From: Asterias rubens
Taxonomy: Eukaryota > Echinodermata > Asteroidea > Forcipulatida > Asteriidae
DNA: 64,000 nucleotides
Assembly: GCF_902459465.1 (NCBI RefSeq)
Contig: NC_047062.1
Location: 32,358,673 to 32,422,672 of the forward strand
Reading direction: 5' to 3'
The notes below the pieces were generated by a model, which saw nothing but the letters and a program-made list of their open reading frames with translations, had not been told where the DNA came from and did no database searches. The position numbers and the translations under genes are program-made. Positions 23,629 through 36,107 of the stretch are shown piece by piece (position 1 is the stretch's first letter; each line of letters begins with the position of its first letter).

Positions 23629-24010
23629 ATAAAAACCATTCAAAGGAAATGCTAGGACTATTTCAATGTTTTCGTCTTGGGGGTGGGGGGGGGGCGTTGG
23701 TGGATGTACGGTGGTGACTTTTTTTTTTAAAATTAATTTAGTTTGTGCCCGATTTAGGTTTGGATTTTCTTGCAGGGGATTTTGTGTGTGGTGCGTAGAC
23801 TTTGAGAAATACCGTCTCATAAAGTTTAATTCAGAATTATGCTATGAGACGCTTTTCTCTATCTTCGCCACTACTAGAAGTGATAAGAGTATCATGTTTT
23901 CTGTTGTAATTGGTTGTGACATCACCGCTGGTCTGTACAGTCACAATATGAACCCTGTCTATTCATCCCATCTGAAGGTTAAGTTATCAGTGATGTACAC
24001 GCTTTGTCTA
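23629..24010 (+). other. Probable SYVN1 3' untranslated region
   Basis: The AATAAA at 23628-23633 overlaps the stop codon. A 119-residue open frame here has no family signal and contains a G-rich run, so I read it as 3' UTR rather than a gene. Another AATAAA lies near 24085 inside a repeat. Which site is used cannot be told from sequence. Confidence 0.4.
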
Positions 24011-24069
24011 CTAAGTGATATATAATTAGGGGATATTGGGATTGGGGGTCAGGGTCTCGTCTGGCCCTT

Positions 24070-24180
24070 CATCATGTAATAATAATAAAGAGTTGTAATT
24101 CGCACATATCCACTCTGCTGGGTGTTCAAAGCGCAGTGACCCCAGATACCCATTTCCCCACTTCCCTGCCGCTGCAATCT
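24070..24180. repeat. Dispersed repeat, AGAGTTGTAATTCGCACATA family
   Basis: The same sequence (AATAATAATAAAGAG..., CACATATCCACTCTGCTGGG) occurs near 33990-34045. It is the start of a body common to several interspersed repeats. Confidence 0.55.
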
Positions 24181-24284
24181 CATTGATACTGCCAGTGATT
24201 TTGATTCACGCATCATCAGTGAGAAAGTTAAAGGGGATTTACGTGTAAATGCCAGGGTTTCATGAATCCTTAAAAAAATATGCA

Positions 24285-24400
24285 GTGACCTTTGACCTGA
24301 TGGCCTTTGGCCTGATGAACTTTGGCTTGATGAACTTTGGCTTAATGAACTTTGGTCTGATGAACTTTAGCCTGGTGACTTTTGACTTGATGACCTTTGG
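24285..24400 (+). repeat. 15-bp minisatellite
   Basis: About eight units of TGATGAACTTTGGCC-like sequence lie in tandem. Because the unit is a multiple of three it stays open and gives a false 69-residue repeat ORF (MNFGL). Confidence 0.85.
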
Positions 24401-25679
24401 TCTGTGGAATGATGGTAAACACATCCCCAAATTTCAAGTATTTTTTACTTCTGCTTAGATCTGTGCTGAATAACAGCTAAATAGCATGTGCACAACTCTC
24501 TTGCTAGAACGAACGCTGTGTTATGCTGCAATTTTTGACTGACCAATCTATCAAAGCGAGGTAGCTTTTGTGATGGGGCTGATAGCGTATTTATCTTTTA
24601 TTTCAATTTTGTGTGATCTTAAAATACATTTAAAGGGTCACACATTTGGGTTTTCTTGGTTTACTGTCAATCATGTTCTTACAGGTTTCATTTAGTTCAG
24701 CATGGTAACAGATTAGTTTTTATGACACCCTTTACAAATATTCTGCCTTTTCATTGGTTTAGAATGTGTCACATGATATTTCTTAGTTTTAATAAATGGC
24801 GGCCGTGTGATGGTGCATCGTTTGCCATGTATTAGTGCATCGTTTGCCATGTGATAGTCCAATGACTATCACACGGCGTGCAGTTCCCAGACATCTTTTT
24901 ACCCACCTCAAACCCAATCAGTTGTGCATTGGGAAAATTGGCAACGCTCCGGGGATCACCTCGGGAGTCATAGTTTTAACCATAGCATTCGAAGCAATAT
25001 TTGTATGATAGGTACTAGGTACTAGGTACTATTCTTTATCCCGATGCAAATTTCTATCTACATGTATTAGGTACTAGGTTGTTTTTATCTTACACAACGC
25101 TTATAATATCATAAACTTATGATTTGAAGAAAGGGCTCTCTATTTACCTCAATCCTGTTTCGTTTTTCCTGTAAACCCATGTTTAAAGAATCAAAGGAAA
25201 ACAAACTATGAAGATACACGTAGTTTAAAAAACCCCATAATAAATTAAAAAATATCAAGTAAGAGACCCTTAAGGGAAATGACAGTAAATTATAAGTAAT
25301 TTAGGGTCGTAAGGTTTTGGTGTGATCCCTTGCTATGGCAGTCCCAGGTTGAATGGCTTCTTACTGGCACCCCTAAACAAAGATAGATAATAGGGAGACT
25401 GCCAACAACAGGGCTCGAGCGGCCGCCCAATACATGTGGAGGTCGATGGAGTACAAACCCCACTATACTCAATTTGTCGTTATTCAACCTAAAATTAAAT
25501 AATAAACTTCCACATGGATCTCCTAGGTGAACATTTTAGGGAAGCAAATATCATTAAGGTAATAATATGATCACATGTTTTACTGAAACTAATGTTAGTT
25601 TCAAGGGGTTAAGAAATGCAGACCAAATAGAAATATCCAGTTATTAAAAGTGTTTTGTGTCTTCCCACTAGTAACGTGG

Positions 25680-25965
25680 CACATAGTGAAATGTGTAAGT
25701 GTATGTACAGAGCATTCACAGCATGATAAGTGGATGGTTTGAATGGTCAGACAGTAGGAGGGTTGACTGTGTATTGTGTAGATGCATTCACTGCATGATA
25801 CCATATTGCAGGCTGGCATACATGTAGGTTATCTATCACTCAAAACCACAGTGGATGGTTCGAATGGTCAGACAGTTGGAGGGTTAACTGCATACTGTGT
25901 AGATGCATTCACCACATGGTATCATATTGTAGGCTGGCATAGTTTTAGGGAATAACAGTGTTCTG
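25680..25965. repeat. ~110-bp satellite block
   Basis: Two to three units of the GGTCAGACAGTAGGAGGGTT family, with TGTGTAGATGCATTCACC and AGGCTGGCATA. The last unit runs into the hairpin at 25948. Confidence 0.75.
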
Positions 25966-26106
25966 ACCTGGTCTTCACTGCATGGTAATGACCTTGGTTG
26001 GTGGCTGGCGCTGTTAATGGTTGGTGGCTGGTGCTGTTAACGGACCGAGCCGTTAACAGCGCCAGCCACCACGCAGTGAAGACCGGGTCCGAACACTGTT
26101 ATTCCC
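25948..26106. repeat. Long imperfect palindrome (hairpin)
   Basis: The left arm GGGAATAACAGTGTTCTGAC...GGTCTTCACTGC and the right arm GCAGTGAAGACCGGGTCCGA ACACTGTTATTCCC are inverted copies over more than 30 bp. Inner segments also pair (GGTGGCTGGCGCTGTTAA / TTAACAGCGCCAGCCACC), with an extra TGGTTGGTGGCTGG copy in the left arm. It would form a hairpin of about 150 nt. Confidence 0.85.
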
Positions 26107-26699
26107 ATTAATAAATACCTTTTTTAACGAATTAAGCGGCTAAAATTGTCAAAATTTTGTGACTTTTCTCTCGGCGATACTTCCAGACATGTTCAGGGGC
26201 CATATTTGAGCTTTTGATGGTTCCCATCTCTTTCGTGCGTTAATCACATTACTGATCTTTGAAACCAGTGACTCTTATAAATGATAGTCTGTTCAGCGCC
26301 TTCACTGGGGTCAAAGGAGGCAAATGATTGGACGATAGCTGTTCTTTGTGCATTAAAACACGCGCATGAGCTCAGCTTCAATGTAGCATGTCGCTGTAAA
26401 CAAGACCATATATGGACGAATGAGTTTATATGCGCGCACCTGTTACCTCAAAATTGATCCATTTTCAGCCCGTACGCGCAAGTACGCGAAGTTGCAATGA
26501 AAGTAACATGAAAGTAAAAAGCATGTGATACAGTGCAACGCGCAAGTGTTACACAATGTACATGTATGCTGATTTAGGGGCCACTTAATCACTATTTTCC
26601 AAAGCCAGTCTTTACACCGCCCGTTAATACATCCCCATGTGACCGGGTTTTGACCAATCAGAGACTTGAAACCGTCCAAGGTATTTATTAATATCATTT

Positions 26700-27440
26700 A
26701 TAACACACAGTGGGTCATATTGAAAGGTCACACAGTAGGAGGGTTGATTGTGTACTGTTTGTGTAGATTCACCACATGATATTATTGCAAGATAGCATAG
26801 CTTATATATCACTCAAAACCACAGTGGATGATATTGAATGGTCAGACAGTATGAGGGTTGACAGTGTACTGTGTATATTTATTCACTACAAGGCCGACAA
26901 AGTTTATTTATCATTCAAAACCACAGTGGATGATATTTAATGGTCAGACAGTAGGAGGGTTGAATGTGTACTGTGTACACATGTAGATGCATTCACCACA
27001 TGATATCATATTGTAGGCTGGCATAGTTTATCATTGATAACACACAGTGGGTCATATTGAATGATCACACAGTAGGAGGGTTGATTGTGTACTGTGTGTG
27101 TAGATTCACCACATGATATTATTGCAATAAGATAGCATAGCTTGTAATTATCACTCCAAACCACAGTGGATGATATTGAATGGTCAGACAGTATGAGGGT
27201 GGACTGTGTACTGTGTATATTTATTCACTACAAGGTCGACAAAGTTGATTTATCATTCAAGACCACAGTGCATGAATTTGAATGGTCAGACAGTAGGAGG
27301 GTTGACTGTACATGTACTGTGTAGATGCATTCACCACATGACATTGCAAGATGTCATGGTTTATCTATCACTCAAAACAACAACGGATGGTTTAATGGTC
27401 AGACAGTAGGAGGGTTGACTGTGTAAGTGCAAATTCAAAA
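26700..27440. repeat. Satellite array with higher-order repeat
   Basis: Units of about 100-120 bp each carry GGTCAGACAGTAGGAGGGTTG or a variant, at about 26727, 26841, 26942, 27063, 27183, 27283 and 27398. Units 1-3 and 4-6 match each other better than neighbours do: both start CACAGTGGGTCATATTG and both have AGTATGAGGGT in the second unit. That gives a second-level period near 338 bp. Confidence 0.8.
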
Positions 27441-28059
27441 TCACAGTGATACTATTAAAAAAGGGTTGACTATGTGCATGTACTGTGTAAACCGCTCAAC
27501 CTTCTCTCGCACTTGCCTGATTCAAATTGTAAGCAGTGACTTACCAAAGATGTATACCATCCGTAGGAAGGAAGCATTTGATTAAGAGACTTTGTTTCAA
27601 CTCTTTAGTTAAAGGTCTGATTTAAATAATTCAATTTGCCCGGGTGTAACTCTTTCCCTGTTTCTTATTTCCGTTGAAGGGATAGTAAGCATTTCTCTAC
27701 CGTGCAAACTGAGTTTCAAATTTAATCTATGGGATCAACTTATTACGGCATGTATATAAGACGAATATTTAAATTATATAAACATTTAAAACTAGTACTT
27801 TGTTCTTCATTTTTATTTTTGTTTTATTTTTAACTTACTCGTATAATATTATTATTAAACTTCAACCCAACTTTAGTTTTGGTTTCTGTATGGGTTTGTT
27901 GTTTCCTGTCTGTGTAGTTCGAACGTTTTAACGCCGACTGGAACGCTGTTAAACACTTTGTATCTGCGGTAACATTACTTGGTACTTCTATTGGCTATTA
28001 TGTTTTGAAGTTGCGCCCAATGAAAGTAGATGATGGACTCGAAAGAATATCAGTGGTGA

Positions 28060-28416
28060 TTTAGTCTATTGGTTATTACTCAAAAGAATTATTAGTATAC
28101 AAAATTACTTGGAAACAAGCAATGGAAAGTTGTTGATAGTATAACAAGTTGTGAGAAACGGCTCCCTCTGAAGTAACGTAGTCTTTTAGAAAGAAGTAAT
28201 TTCTCACTCAAATATTGAATTTGAGACCTCAGCCGAGGTCCCGAATTCAAGCATCTGAAAGCACGCAACTTCATGTGACAAGGGAGTTTTTTCTTTCATT
28301 ATTCTCTCCCAACTACGACGACCAATATTGAGCTCTTTCACGGGTTTGTTATTTTATACATATGAGATACACCAAGCGAGAAGACTTTAACAATTACTAA
28401 AGGTGTCCATGCCTTA
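28060..28416 (+). mobile_element. MITE ~380-bp family, decayed left end
   Basis: It matches the element at 4281-4665: GGCTCCCTCTGAAGTAACGT, the paired GAGACCTCAGCCGAGGTC block, CAAGGGAGTTTTTTCTTTC, and the right end CTAAAGGTGTCCATGCC. The left terminal part is poorly kept. Confidence 0.65.
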
Positions 28417-28439
28417 AAGTGCATTTGACTTAAGTTCTG

Positions 28440-28870
28440 GTTGCTGAGTCATCAGGGTATGGGTTCAGATCCCGGTCATGATACTAGTGTCCTATGGGCA
28501 AGACTCCTCACCCAGCCAGGGGTTATTATTATTATTATTATTATTTATTCAGCCATTTCAACAATACATGACAATACAAACAATACTTCCAGATGGGCTA
28601 GGAGAAACAAAAGCAAAATAATTACTGTGGTCCATAGACCTGCCTCCCCACATCTGGGTGTAATACAAGTAATAAAACGAGTAATAAAATATGTATAAAG
28701 CAATAGGGTAGGGGTAAATAAACCAGAGAGGGCTGAAGAGATGGTTCTTGTGATAGTTTTTACTTGGCATGCGTTATATCCTTGGCAGGACAGGCTGTAT
28801 ACTCACCGTGGGAGCTGAGATGGTTAATAGGGAAGTAAATAACTTGGCCCAGTGACCAGAAATGATGTGT
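28440..28870 (+). mobile_element. SINE type 2 interrupted by a TTA repeat and another sequence
   Basis: The head piece (GGGTATGGGTTCAGATCCCG) and the body end (GGGAGCTGAGATGGTTAAT, CAGTGACCAGAAATGATGTG) of the SINE flank about 230 bp of unrelated DNA that starts with (TTA)n. This looks like an insertion into, or a rearrangement of, a type 2 SINE. Confidence 0.55.
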
Positions 28871-29457
28871 AGCGCAGTGATCGTTCTTTGAAATTGTGCT
28901 ATAGTCGATATTTCTGTTGGCATTGTAATGTTTTATGGAAGTGCCCTTTGCAAAATGGAAATGGCCTTGCCCTCTTAAAGATGATTCAAGCAGGCCTGGA
29001 CGTTGTTTGTTTCTATAGAGAGCTCCATCCTCCATCCAGGCAAAGTGAATATCCCCCCTCCCCTTCAGGATTTGTAATTTTCGAACTATCCTCAGGCTTA
29101 CCACCAAAATCGGTAAACCTGTTCGCTCATGAAACTTTGTAAAATTAAATGTGACTCCAACAAAGTTCGTGCAGCACCTACTATTTTGATTGGAAACGGA
29201 TTTTTAGTTTTACTCATTTTCCCGGCAGCAAGCGTATGTTTGGTAAAGTGAGGTAGACCCCCATAGTGGAACAGTGGTTTATTTTGGGTACCTCTTAGTC
29301 ATAGCCACCCAATATTTAAAAACCAAGAGAGCTTCGTAAATGGTTGGCCGAGATAAGAGTGTAAGCCATACGTTGGTTGGCGGATAGCAGCTTCCCCTGA
29401 TGGATTAGGGTGGTGAGAGTGAATTGAACGCGTGACTATTAGAGAAGGGGGGTAAGG

Positions 29458-29874
29458 ATGGAAATCGGAAATGTTTCAATTAAGATGAGTAAACTCGCTT
29501 GGATGACGCGATGGGTTTTGAAGTTGGCTGTGGTGGACGGACTCTGGCTAGCCTTTCAGTACGATAGTTCAGCAACAATGGGGGGACCGTGGCACAGTGT
29601 CCCTGACTTACTCTACGAGAGTTATGCCTTTGGGGAATTGGAGCATGGCGACTTCCCTATGCGGCACCACCACGACGTCAGCGCTAAGGGTAGGACCTTC
29701 CCTATACAGTCAACGGGAAATAATGGCATGGGAAAGTTGTGTCCAGCATCAAACAAAGTAGTGTGCCTGGAGTCAAGTGCTAGTCTCACACATGTGACTA
29801 ACGGGGAAGACGAAATGTGTATAGGTATGGCAACTTATTCACTCTTGTTTGTAACAAATAACCTGATTTCGTGA
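29458..29874 (+). CDS. Unrecognised 138-residue open frame
   Basis: It is the longest open frame in the 24-36 kb gap. It opens with several Met codons and reads a mixed, non-repetitive sequence with motifs such as KLAWMTRWVLKLAVV and GELEHGDFPMRHHHD. A GTATGG donor-like site lies at about 29825, so only the first ~120 codons might be coding. I know no family it belongs to and see no signal peptide or paired exon nearby. Chance is the simpler explanation. Confidence 0.15.
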   Translation: MEIGNVSIKMSKLAWMTRWVLKLAVVDGLWLAFQYDSSATMGGPWHSVPDLLYESYAFGELEHGDFPMRHHHDVSAKGRTFPIQSTGNNGMGKLCPASNKVVCLESSASLTHVTNGEDEMCIGMATYSLLFVTNNLIS

Positions 29875-32289
29875 GTAATTGCTGTGTCCGTTTTCGTCTC
29901 GATTTTAAAGTTATTGTCTGAAATTTTGGCAGCAATTTTTAAAAAGAGTTTTAATGTATCTCTGATGTGCGAGCCGCTAAAACCTAAATTTCCACCTATT
30001 CTTGCACCTCTAATTAAATTTTACACAAAATAATCCAAATCAGTTGCGTGATTTTGATGATTTTGTATAATTATTATTATCCGCAGTATAGGCCTTCAAC
30101 CATTTATTAATATTTTGAATAAGCTGTTTTAGTTAAAGCAATTTTTTTTTATATTGCAACAAATGGCTTTGGTCGTCATTTTCTCTCCTGACTGAAGACA
30201 ATCAGAGCATACTGATCGAAACGTCGAGTTTTACACTCAATTTCTTTTCAGAAACACCACAAATCAAACAGCCGCACAGCAGTACCACCGCGGTTTTCAA
30301 ATTTTCGTTCTCCCACTTGAAATAAATAAACATGCACGCAAAATAAATAAATGTGCGCTTTAAACAAAAAACAAAGTCAAAACGTTTTTGTTAAACTGAG
30401 GGGGTAGGCCTAATACAGCACGTCTTTTATGATCACAAAAGAAAGTTTTTGAATGTATTATACCGGATTGGCAGAGAGACAGAGTACTTGTTCATGCGAA
30501 AGCGAAAGTTTAGCGAGTTTTATAAGGTCACAATTGGAAAAAACGGCACGTCACAAAAAAAAATTGCTTTCGCGTCGGGCTCAAGTCGAGTCATGGAGAA
30601 ATTAAACAGTGAAAGCAGCTTTCAGAATAGTAACACTTTTTCGTTAATTTTGGTTGTAAACAAAGTTTTTCAGGCTTTCGGATACCATTTTCATTATGGT
30701 TTCCTGAAATATTTTACTGACGAAATTGTTTATACTTATTGTTAAAACTGACAATTCTGATTACTTAACATTTTGATTAGTTATGGATATCTTAAACTAG
30801 TCGGCTCTTTTTGGAGCCAACACTCTGGCAAAAGAGAACCAACACTCTGGCAAATTGGACCCACAATTTTCTTATTTATAATTATTTCTTATACTCACAC
30901 CATGCAATCCTTCAAAAGCATCACTGACGTAATGGTTTCTTCGTTTTGTGTTGGTTGAGTTTACAGTTGGGGTAAAAAAGCTGTTTATCATAAAATACTG
31001 CTCACCAGTTGCAACAGTGTACTTTATGGAGTGTCGGCTGGTAGTTTTTTTTTTTTTGCTAAGCAAGATTTTCCTGTGCTAAGCAGGTGTGCTTACAGGC
31101 TTTATGTACCATTGGCCCTGATGGTACAAACGATCTCCATCAGCACCGTGACACCTTCTCACTACATTCTAAAATACTCCTCTGCTATACATGGGGGTGA
31201 ATCATACACCAAAAACTTCCAAGCCTTTATAGTCCACTTACTCATCATGACTACGTAGTTCCCGCTAGCCAAATTAACTTCCATAGTGTGTAGGCATTAG
31301 GCTCTAACGAAAAAAAGGAGATAGAGCTCGACAACGGGAATGTAATGTATAAGACTTCTCGTTGATTAGACCTATAGAGATTCAGTTATTAGCCGTGGTC
31401 ATCTCGTGGAATGGCACTGGAGAAAATCAGGCAGTTTCGGATCAACCAATCGGGTAATTATTTTACAAGTAGGGGCAACTGTTAGATGAGAAAAGTCATT
31501 AAACCATGGCCCGATGCCTTTTCAAAGTTCAAAGGTTACGTTGCTCGTTATAGGGTGCCGTTGATCCTTGTTCAAACTTGAGCGCATGGAATGCTCGCCT
31601 CTTTCGAAACCCGGGTTTGTTCACTTCACAACATTGGCTCCGTCCGCATTTTGTGCCATGCCGAAAGAACTGTTATTGGTGTTGGAGCCTTTGGGATAGA
31701 ACCGTCGTTTCGAAAAGGGGTTAATAATTCTCCGTAAGCCTTTTCGCAAGGAGCAATGGACCGAGCGCATGCTGCCAAACGCACCAAAAAAACGTATCAA
31801 ATGAAAATCATTGCATCCAATGAAAGCCTTGCTCAATCACAACGTGACAGTATTTTGGACTAAATAACTGCGATCTCATACTTGAAATCTAGTCTACAAA
31901 GCCCGCTCTATAGCAATTTAAACAAGGGTCACTTGCTTAATTCTAGCATGGTTGCGAAATTTGACCAAATGCACCTCGTGTGCAAGGACAATAATGTTTC
32001 TACTGTCCATAAAGGATGTCAGATATGATAAGATTTCACTCTAGGGACCTTGGACAATCCAACACAGTTGCTTATACTAACTTGCACAATTTCACAACCT
32101 TATGTACTTAAATAAAACAAGGGGCCCCTCCTAATATTGCTGCCGTGTGAAAATGGCTTAATGTTTGTGTTTCCTCTGCCTTAGCATGTAAACAGTACCA
32201 CCTCAGGAGATCGGAACCTATTATCAGACAACCACAGCCAAGGAAAGCCCAACCCGAGTACATGAAGGTTGGTATAACCCCCCCCCCCC

Positions 32290-32480
32290 CTCCTTCCACT
32301 CAGACGTCACATGCATGATCTGCTTGTCTGTCATTACCATGACGTCACATGCATGATACTGCCTGTTTGTCTGTCATTACGGTACGGTGTCCCCCCCCCC
32401 TTACCATGACGTCATATGCATGTATACTGTCGGATTGTCTGTCATTACGGGTCCCCCTTCCAATGACGTCACGCGTGAAT
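32290..32480 (+). repeat. Tandem block with TGACGTCA sites and C-tracts
   Basis: Three to four irregular units carry CATGACGTCACATGCATG-like sequence followed by CTGTTTGTCTGTCATTAC, separated by C8-C10 runs. Each unit has one CRE-type palindrome (TGACGTCA) or a close variant. Period about 60 bp. Confidence 0.75.
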
Positions 32481-33193
32481 GTCTGGTTATGGCTGCCATT
32501 TTGGCGGTCAAATATCTTGTAAACATCACCACTGCTGAGAGCAGAAATTACTGCTTAATGAAAGTGGCTGCAAAGCAAAAGGCATAGAAATACCAGTCAC
32601 ATATTGTTCATATGGATTAGTATTTTGGCTGGTAACTTTAGTCATGTCGGCATGATTTTGCTGCGCTTAGCCAGAGTGTTTGTTCTTAAATCTGCCCTAT
32701 ATGACATTGGGCACTGGGTCCAATTTCAAAGAGCTGCTTATGGAGGTAGTTTCTATACCTACATGCTTATAGTATGCAGTAAATGTTTAACACTTTTCTG
32801 CTTCGATGACCATGAAACCAGTTTTAAAATGATACATGTGACATTGAATTTTGGCTGATAGTATAGTAAGCATAATTTGTTTGTGCTTAGCTAAAATTTA
32901 TATTTGCTCTACACAGTGACACAGACTCTGAAATAGCTCAGCAGATCATAGTGTAGTGGCGACGTGATTTGGGGTCAATGCGCATGATTATGAACAGAAA
33001 TAATGCAGATTTCATCTTCGTGTGTTTATTGCCTACAAGCAGTATATGTATTATTTATTATGCCTACTTTTCGCCGTACATTTTTTTTTAATAGCAAACA
33101 CAATACAAAATACCAAAACAGTCTTACAATGGTGCAAAAGATACAATACTCGACATTTAAAATCCGGTAAAAAATACAAAATTTATAATTAAG

Positions 33194-33575
33194 CCATTAA
33201 ACGCAATGGACACTATTGGTAATTACTCAAAATAATTATTAGCATAAAACCCCACTTGTAACGAGTAATGGGGAGCTGTTGATTGTTTAAAACATTTTGA
33301 GAAATGGCTCCCTCTGAAGTAACGTAGTTTTCGAGAAAGAAGTAATTTTCCACGAATTTGATTTCGAGACCTCAGATTTAGAATTTGAAGTCTCGAAATC
33401 AAGCATCTAAAAGCACACAACTTCGTGTGACAAGGGTGTTTTTTTCTTTCATTATTATCTTACAATTTTGACGAATTGTTTTTTGACGAGGTTTGTTATT
33501 GTATGTATATGTTGAGATACAGCAAGTGAAAAGACATGGTCTTTGACAATTACCAATAGTGTCCACTGTCTTTAA
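33194..33575 (+). mobile_element. MITE ~380-bp family, full copy
   Basis: The left end TTAAACGCAATGGACACTAT TGGTAATTAC and the right end AATTACCAATAGTGTCCACT are inverted. The inner blocks match the copy at 4281-4665, including GAGACCTCAGATTTAGAATT and ACAAGGGTGTTTTTTTC. Confidence 0.8.
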
Positions 33576-35890
33576 GCAGAAAATACTGCTTAGTAATGTT
33601 CATGTTTTTTTGTTTGTAAATCACATCCAGGCCACTCAGTGTGTAAAAACATACGACAGTATTTGTTATATCTTTAAAATCACTAAACAATCTTCTTACA
33701 AATCTGATTAACATTTGTTGTTTAGCTGTATACATATACGTCTTTTAAAAATAATTAGCCATTTTTTTTTTGCTGCATGATTAAAAACATCTTTACAATG
33801 AACTATGCGTCTTCTAAGACTGAGTACTATTAACTACTACACCTTTTTGCAGTATTCATATGTTTTATAAATCTACCATTCTTATTATCGACTCTTCCAT
33901 CTTTCATGATACACAAAGTAATTTCCCTTTAAAAATGAAAACCCTTATTTAAGCGTATTACAATGTCAGTTAGCAACTAATTATAATTATAATAATAATG
34001 AGACTTGTAATGCGCACATATCCACCCTGCTGGGTGCTTAACTGTCTAACTACTTAGCATAACCGGCAATTTTGTTGTAATTATTACTCTGCGTATAAAT
34101 AATTTGTAGTCATTTATTACCCCTGACTTCTAAAATAATTCGCCTGAGAATCAGGACAAGGTCGTTTACCCGCGTTTTTTTTTTTACAAAATAGACTGGT
34201 CCGCTGTTTCAAGGGACTTCGGCAGCAGTGACTCGTAGTAATAATGTTGTTTGACACACCTGACCCCCACTCGTGCAATTATTCATAGACTCACCTCTGA
34301 AATAGTGAAATGCAATATCTATACCGTGAAAGACTGTTGGGGGGGGGGGTAGTTAGTTTGTTCCTCAGTTGAATGGCTTGATATAAGCACTGCCAGTTGT
34401 CAGTTGGCATGGTTTTCTTATAATAACCAAAATGAACTCGCGCTAAAGAACTTAAATGAACATTACAGAATTGGCTTTCGCTCACAAAACAGTTGCTGGC
34501 AGTGTAAGCACTTTATGTAGTCCATTATAGACATAAACTGACAAACATGTCGAAGTTTGAGATCGATCAGCCATCTGGGTCACGAAAGCATAGTGAAAAA
34601 CCGATTACAAATGTTTGCATTGCATCGATGCCTAAACACAAAATTAATAAAACGCTCACTGAGCGATAAACTGCAAACGCGAAATCAAATTATTTATTTC
34701 TCATCAAATGACATTTCAGACAGAAATATTTCAAGGGGTGTTTTCTACTATCATCATCATTAGACCGTGTAAGTTTTATATCTGTGATCATCACGGTTTT
34801 TGTTTCTTACCAATTCCGTATTATTCTCCTTTTTACAGCATATTTTTTACATTCAGTAAAGGTCTATCTTAGTTTGATCACCAACAAAATTATTATATTT
34901 AAAACAAATCTTGCAATTTACTATTCCACGAAAATCAAAAACCTCTCAAACATGGCAGCCATTTAGATTAAAATCGAGTGACTTAAGTAAAAATAAAATT
35001 TAAACAAAACACACACCTGAAAACTTTGGTATGTTCCCAAATATAATTGGAATTACCTTCTACAATGTATGTTTATAGGATAGTTTGCATTAAACCAGAG
35101 ATACATTTCTTTTTATTTATTTTGTATTATTTAATGTCACGATTAACTTCTTCCTTTTGTACACTTATAACACATGATATCTCAGAGACAGAACATTCTA
35201 CTAAATGTATAAAAGAAAGATTATTATAACTTTTAATGGTTTGATATTACCGTTTTATCTATCAAAAACATAATGAACTGACATTTCTTTACATAGGGTG
35301 TACTAACTATGCATAATATACGCTCTATACAGCAGTATGTAATGTTTTATAAATCTGCTATTCTATAGTATCGGCTCTTAATTTTTATTTTATTTTAAAA
35401 ATATTTTTTACAGCATATTGTCGTGCCAGTTTTCATTTTCTTTTCACTCTAAAATTAATTTTAAAAAGATTGAAAGTCATTTTTAGACCTTTCTTTTCCA
35501 AAACTATATAATTATTATTCTAAACATTTGTGAGTGATTTCAATCTGAATTTCTGTCCATGTTGATAGTCTCTTGACAGCCAAATGGGCAATAATTTGAG
35601 ACATTGGCAACAAATCCTTTCGTAAACGCATCAATAAAACGTACAATTCAATGGTATTCACATTGAGTTTCATTCTCCTTTTACAACATATTTTGTGGGT
35701 AATTTAAATATGTTTTTCCACATTAAAGTTACTTGAAAAGGGTTCACATTCTTTTTATAGGCATTTATATTTTCACAAAATCAATATTTCAAACACTTTC
35801 GATCGTTTTCAATCCGAATTTCTGTCAATGTTGATTGCTAATTGACAGTCAAAAGTATCTTTAGAGTTAGACATCCCAACCTCCCAACAT

Positions 35891-36107
35891 GCCCCTTTTC
35901 GAATCCACGGCTTCGGCTTTGGATTCGGCTTCAGGCTCTCTCCTCTGAAGACCTGGGGCGGATTGCAATACAGCGGTCTTAGTCAGCGGCTAAAACCAGT
36001 CAGTTATAGCCGACCTTCTGCCTTAGACGGTCGCGCATTTTGTCAACGCGGGGCCAAGCTAGCCTGAGCCGAATCTGGAGCCGAAGCCGTGGATTCGAAA
36101 AGAACCC
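35891..36107. mobile_element. MITE-like element with GGCTTCGGCTTTGGATTCGG ends
   Basis: The left end CCTTTTCGAATCCACGGCTT CGGC and the right end GCCGAAGCCGTGGATTCGAA AAG are inverted copies of about 25 bp or more. A relative lies at about 40405-40580. No open frame. It lies about 200 bp beyond the end of the TTC22-like exon. Confidence 0.75.

Noticed and set aside
23666-24025. 119-residue open frame after SYVN1
   Set aside because: It begins in a G-rich low-complexity run, has no recognisable family, and lies where the SYVN1 3' UTR is expected.
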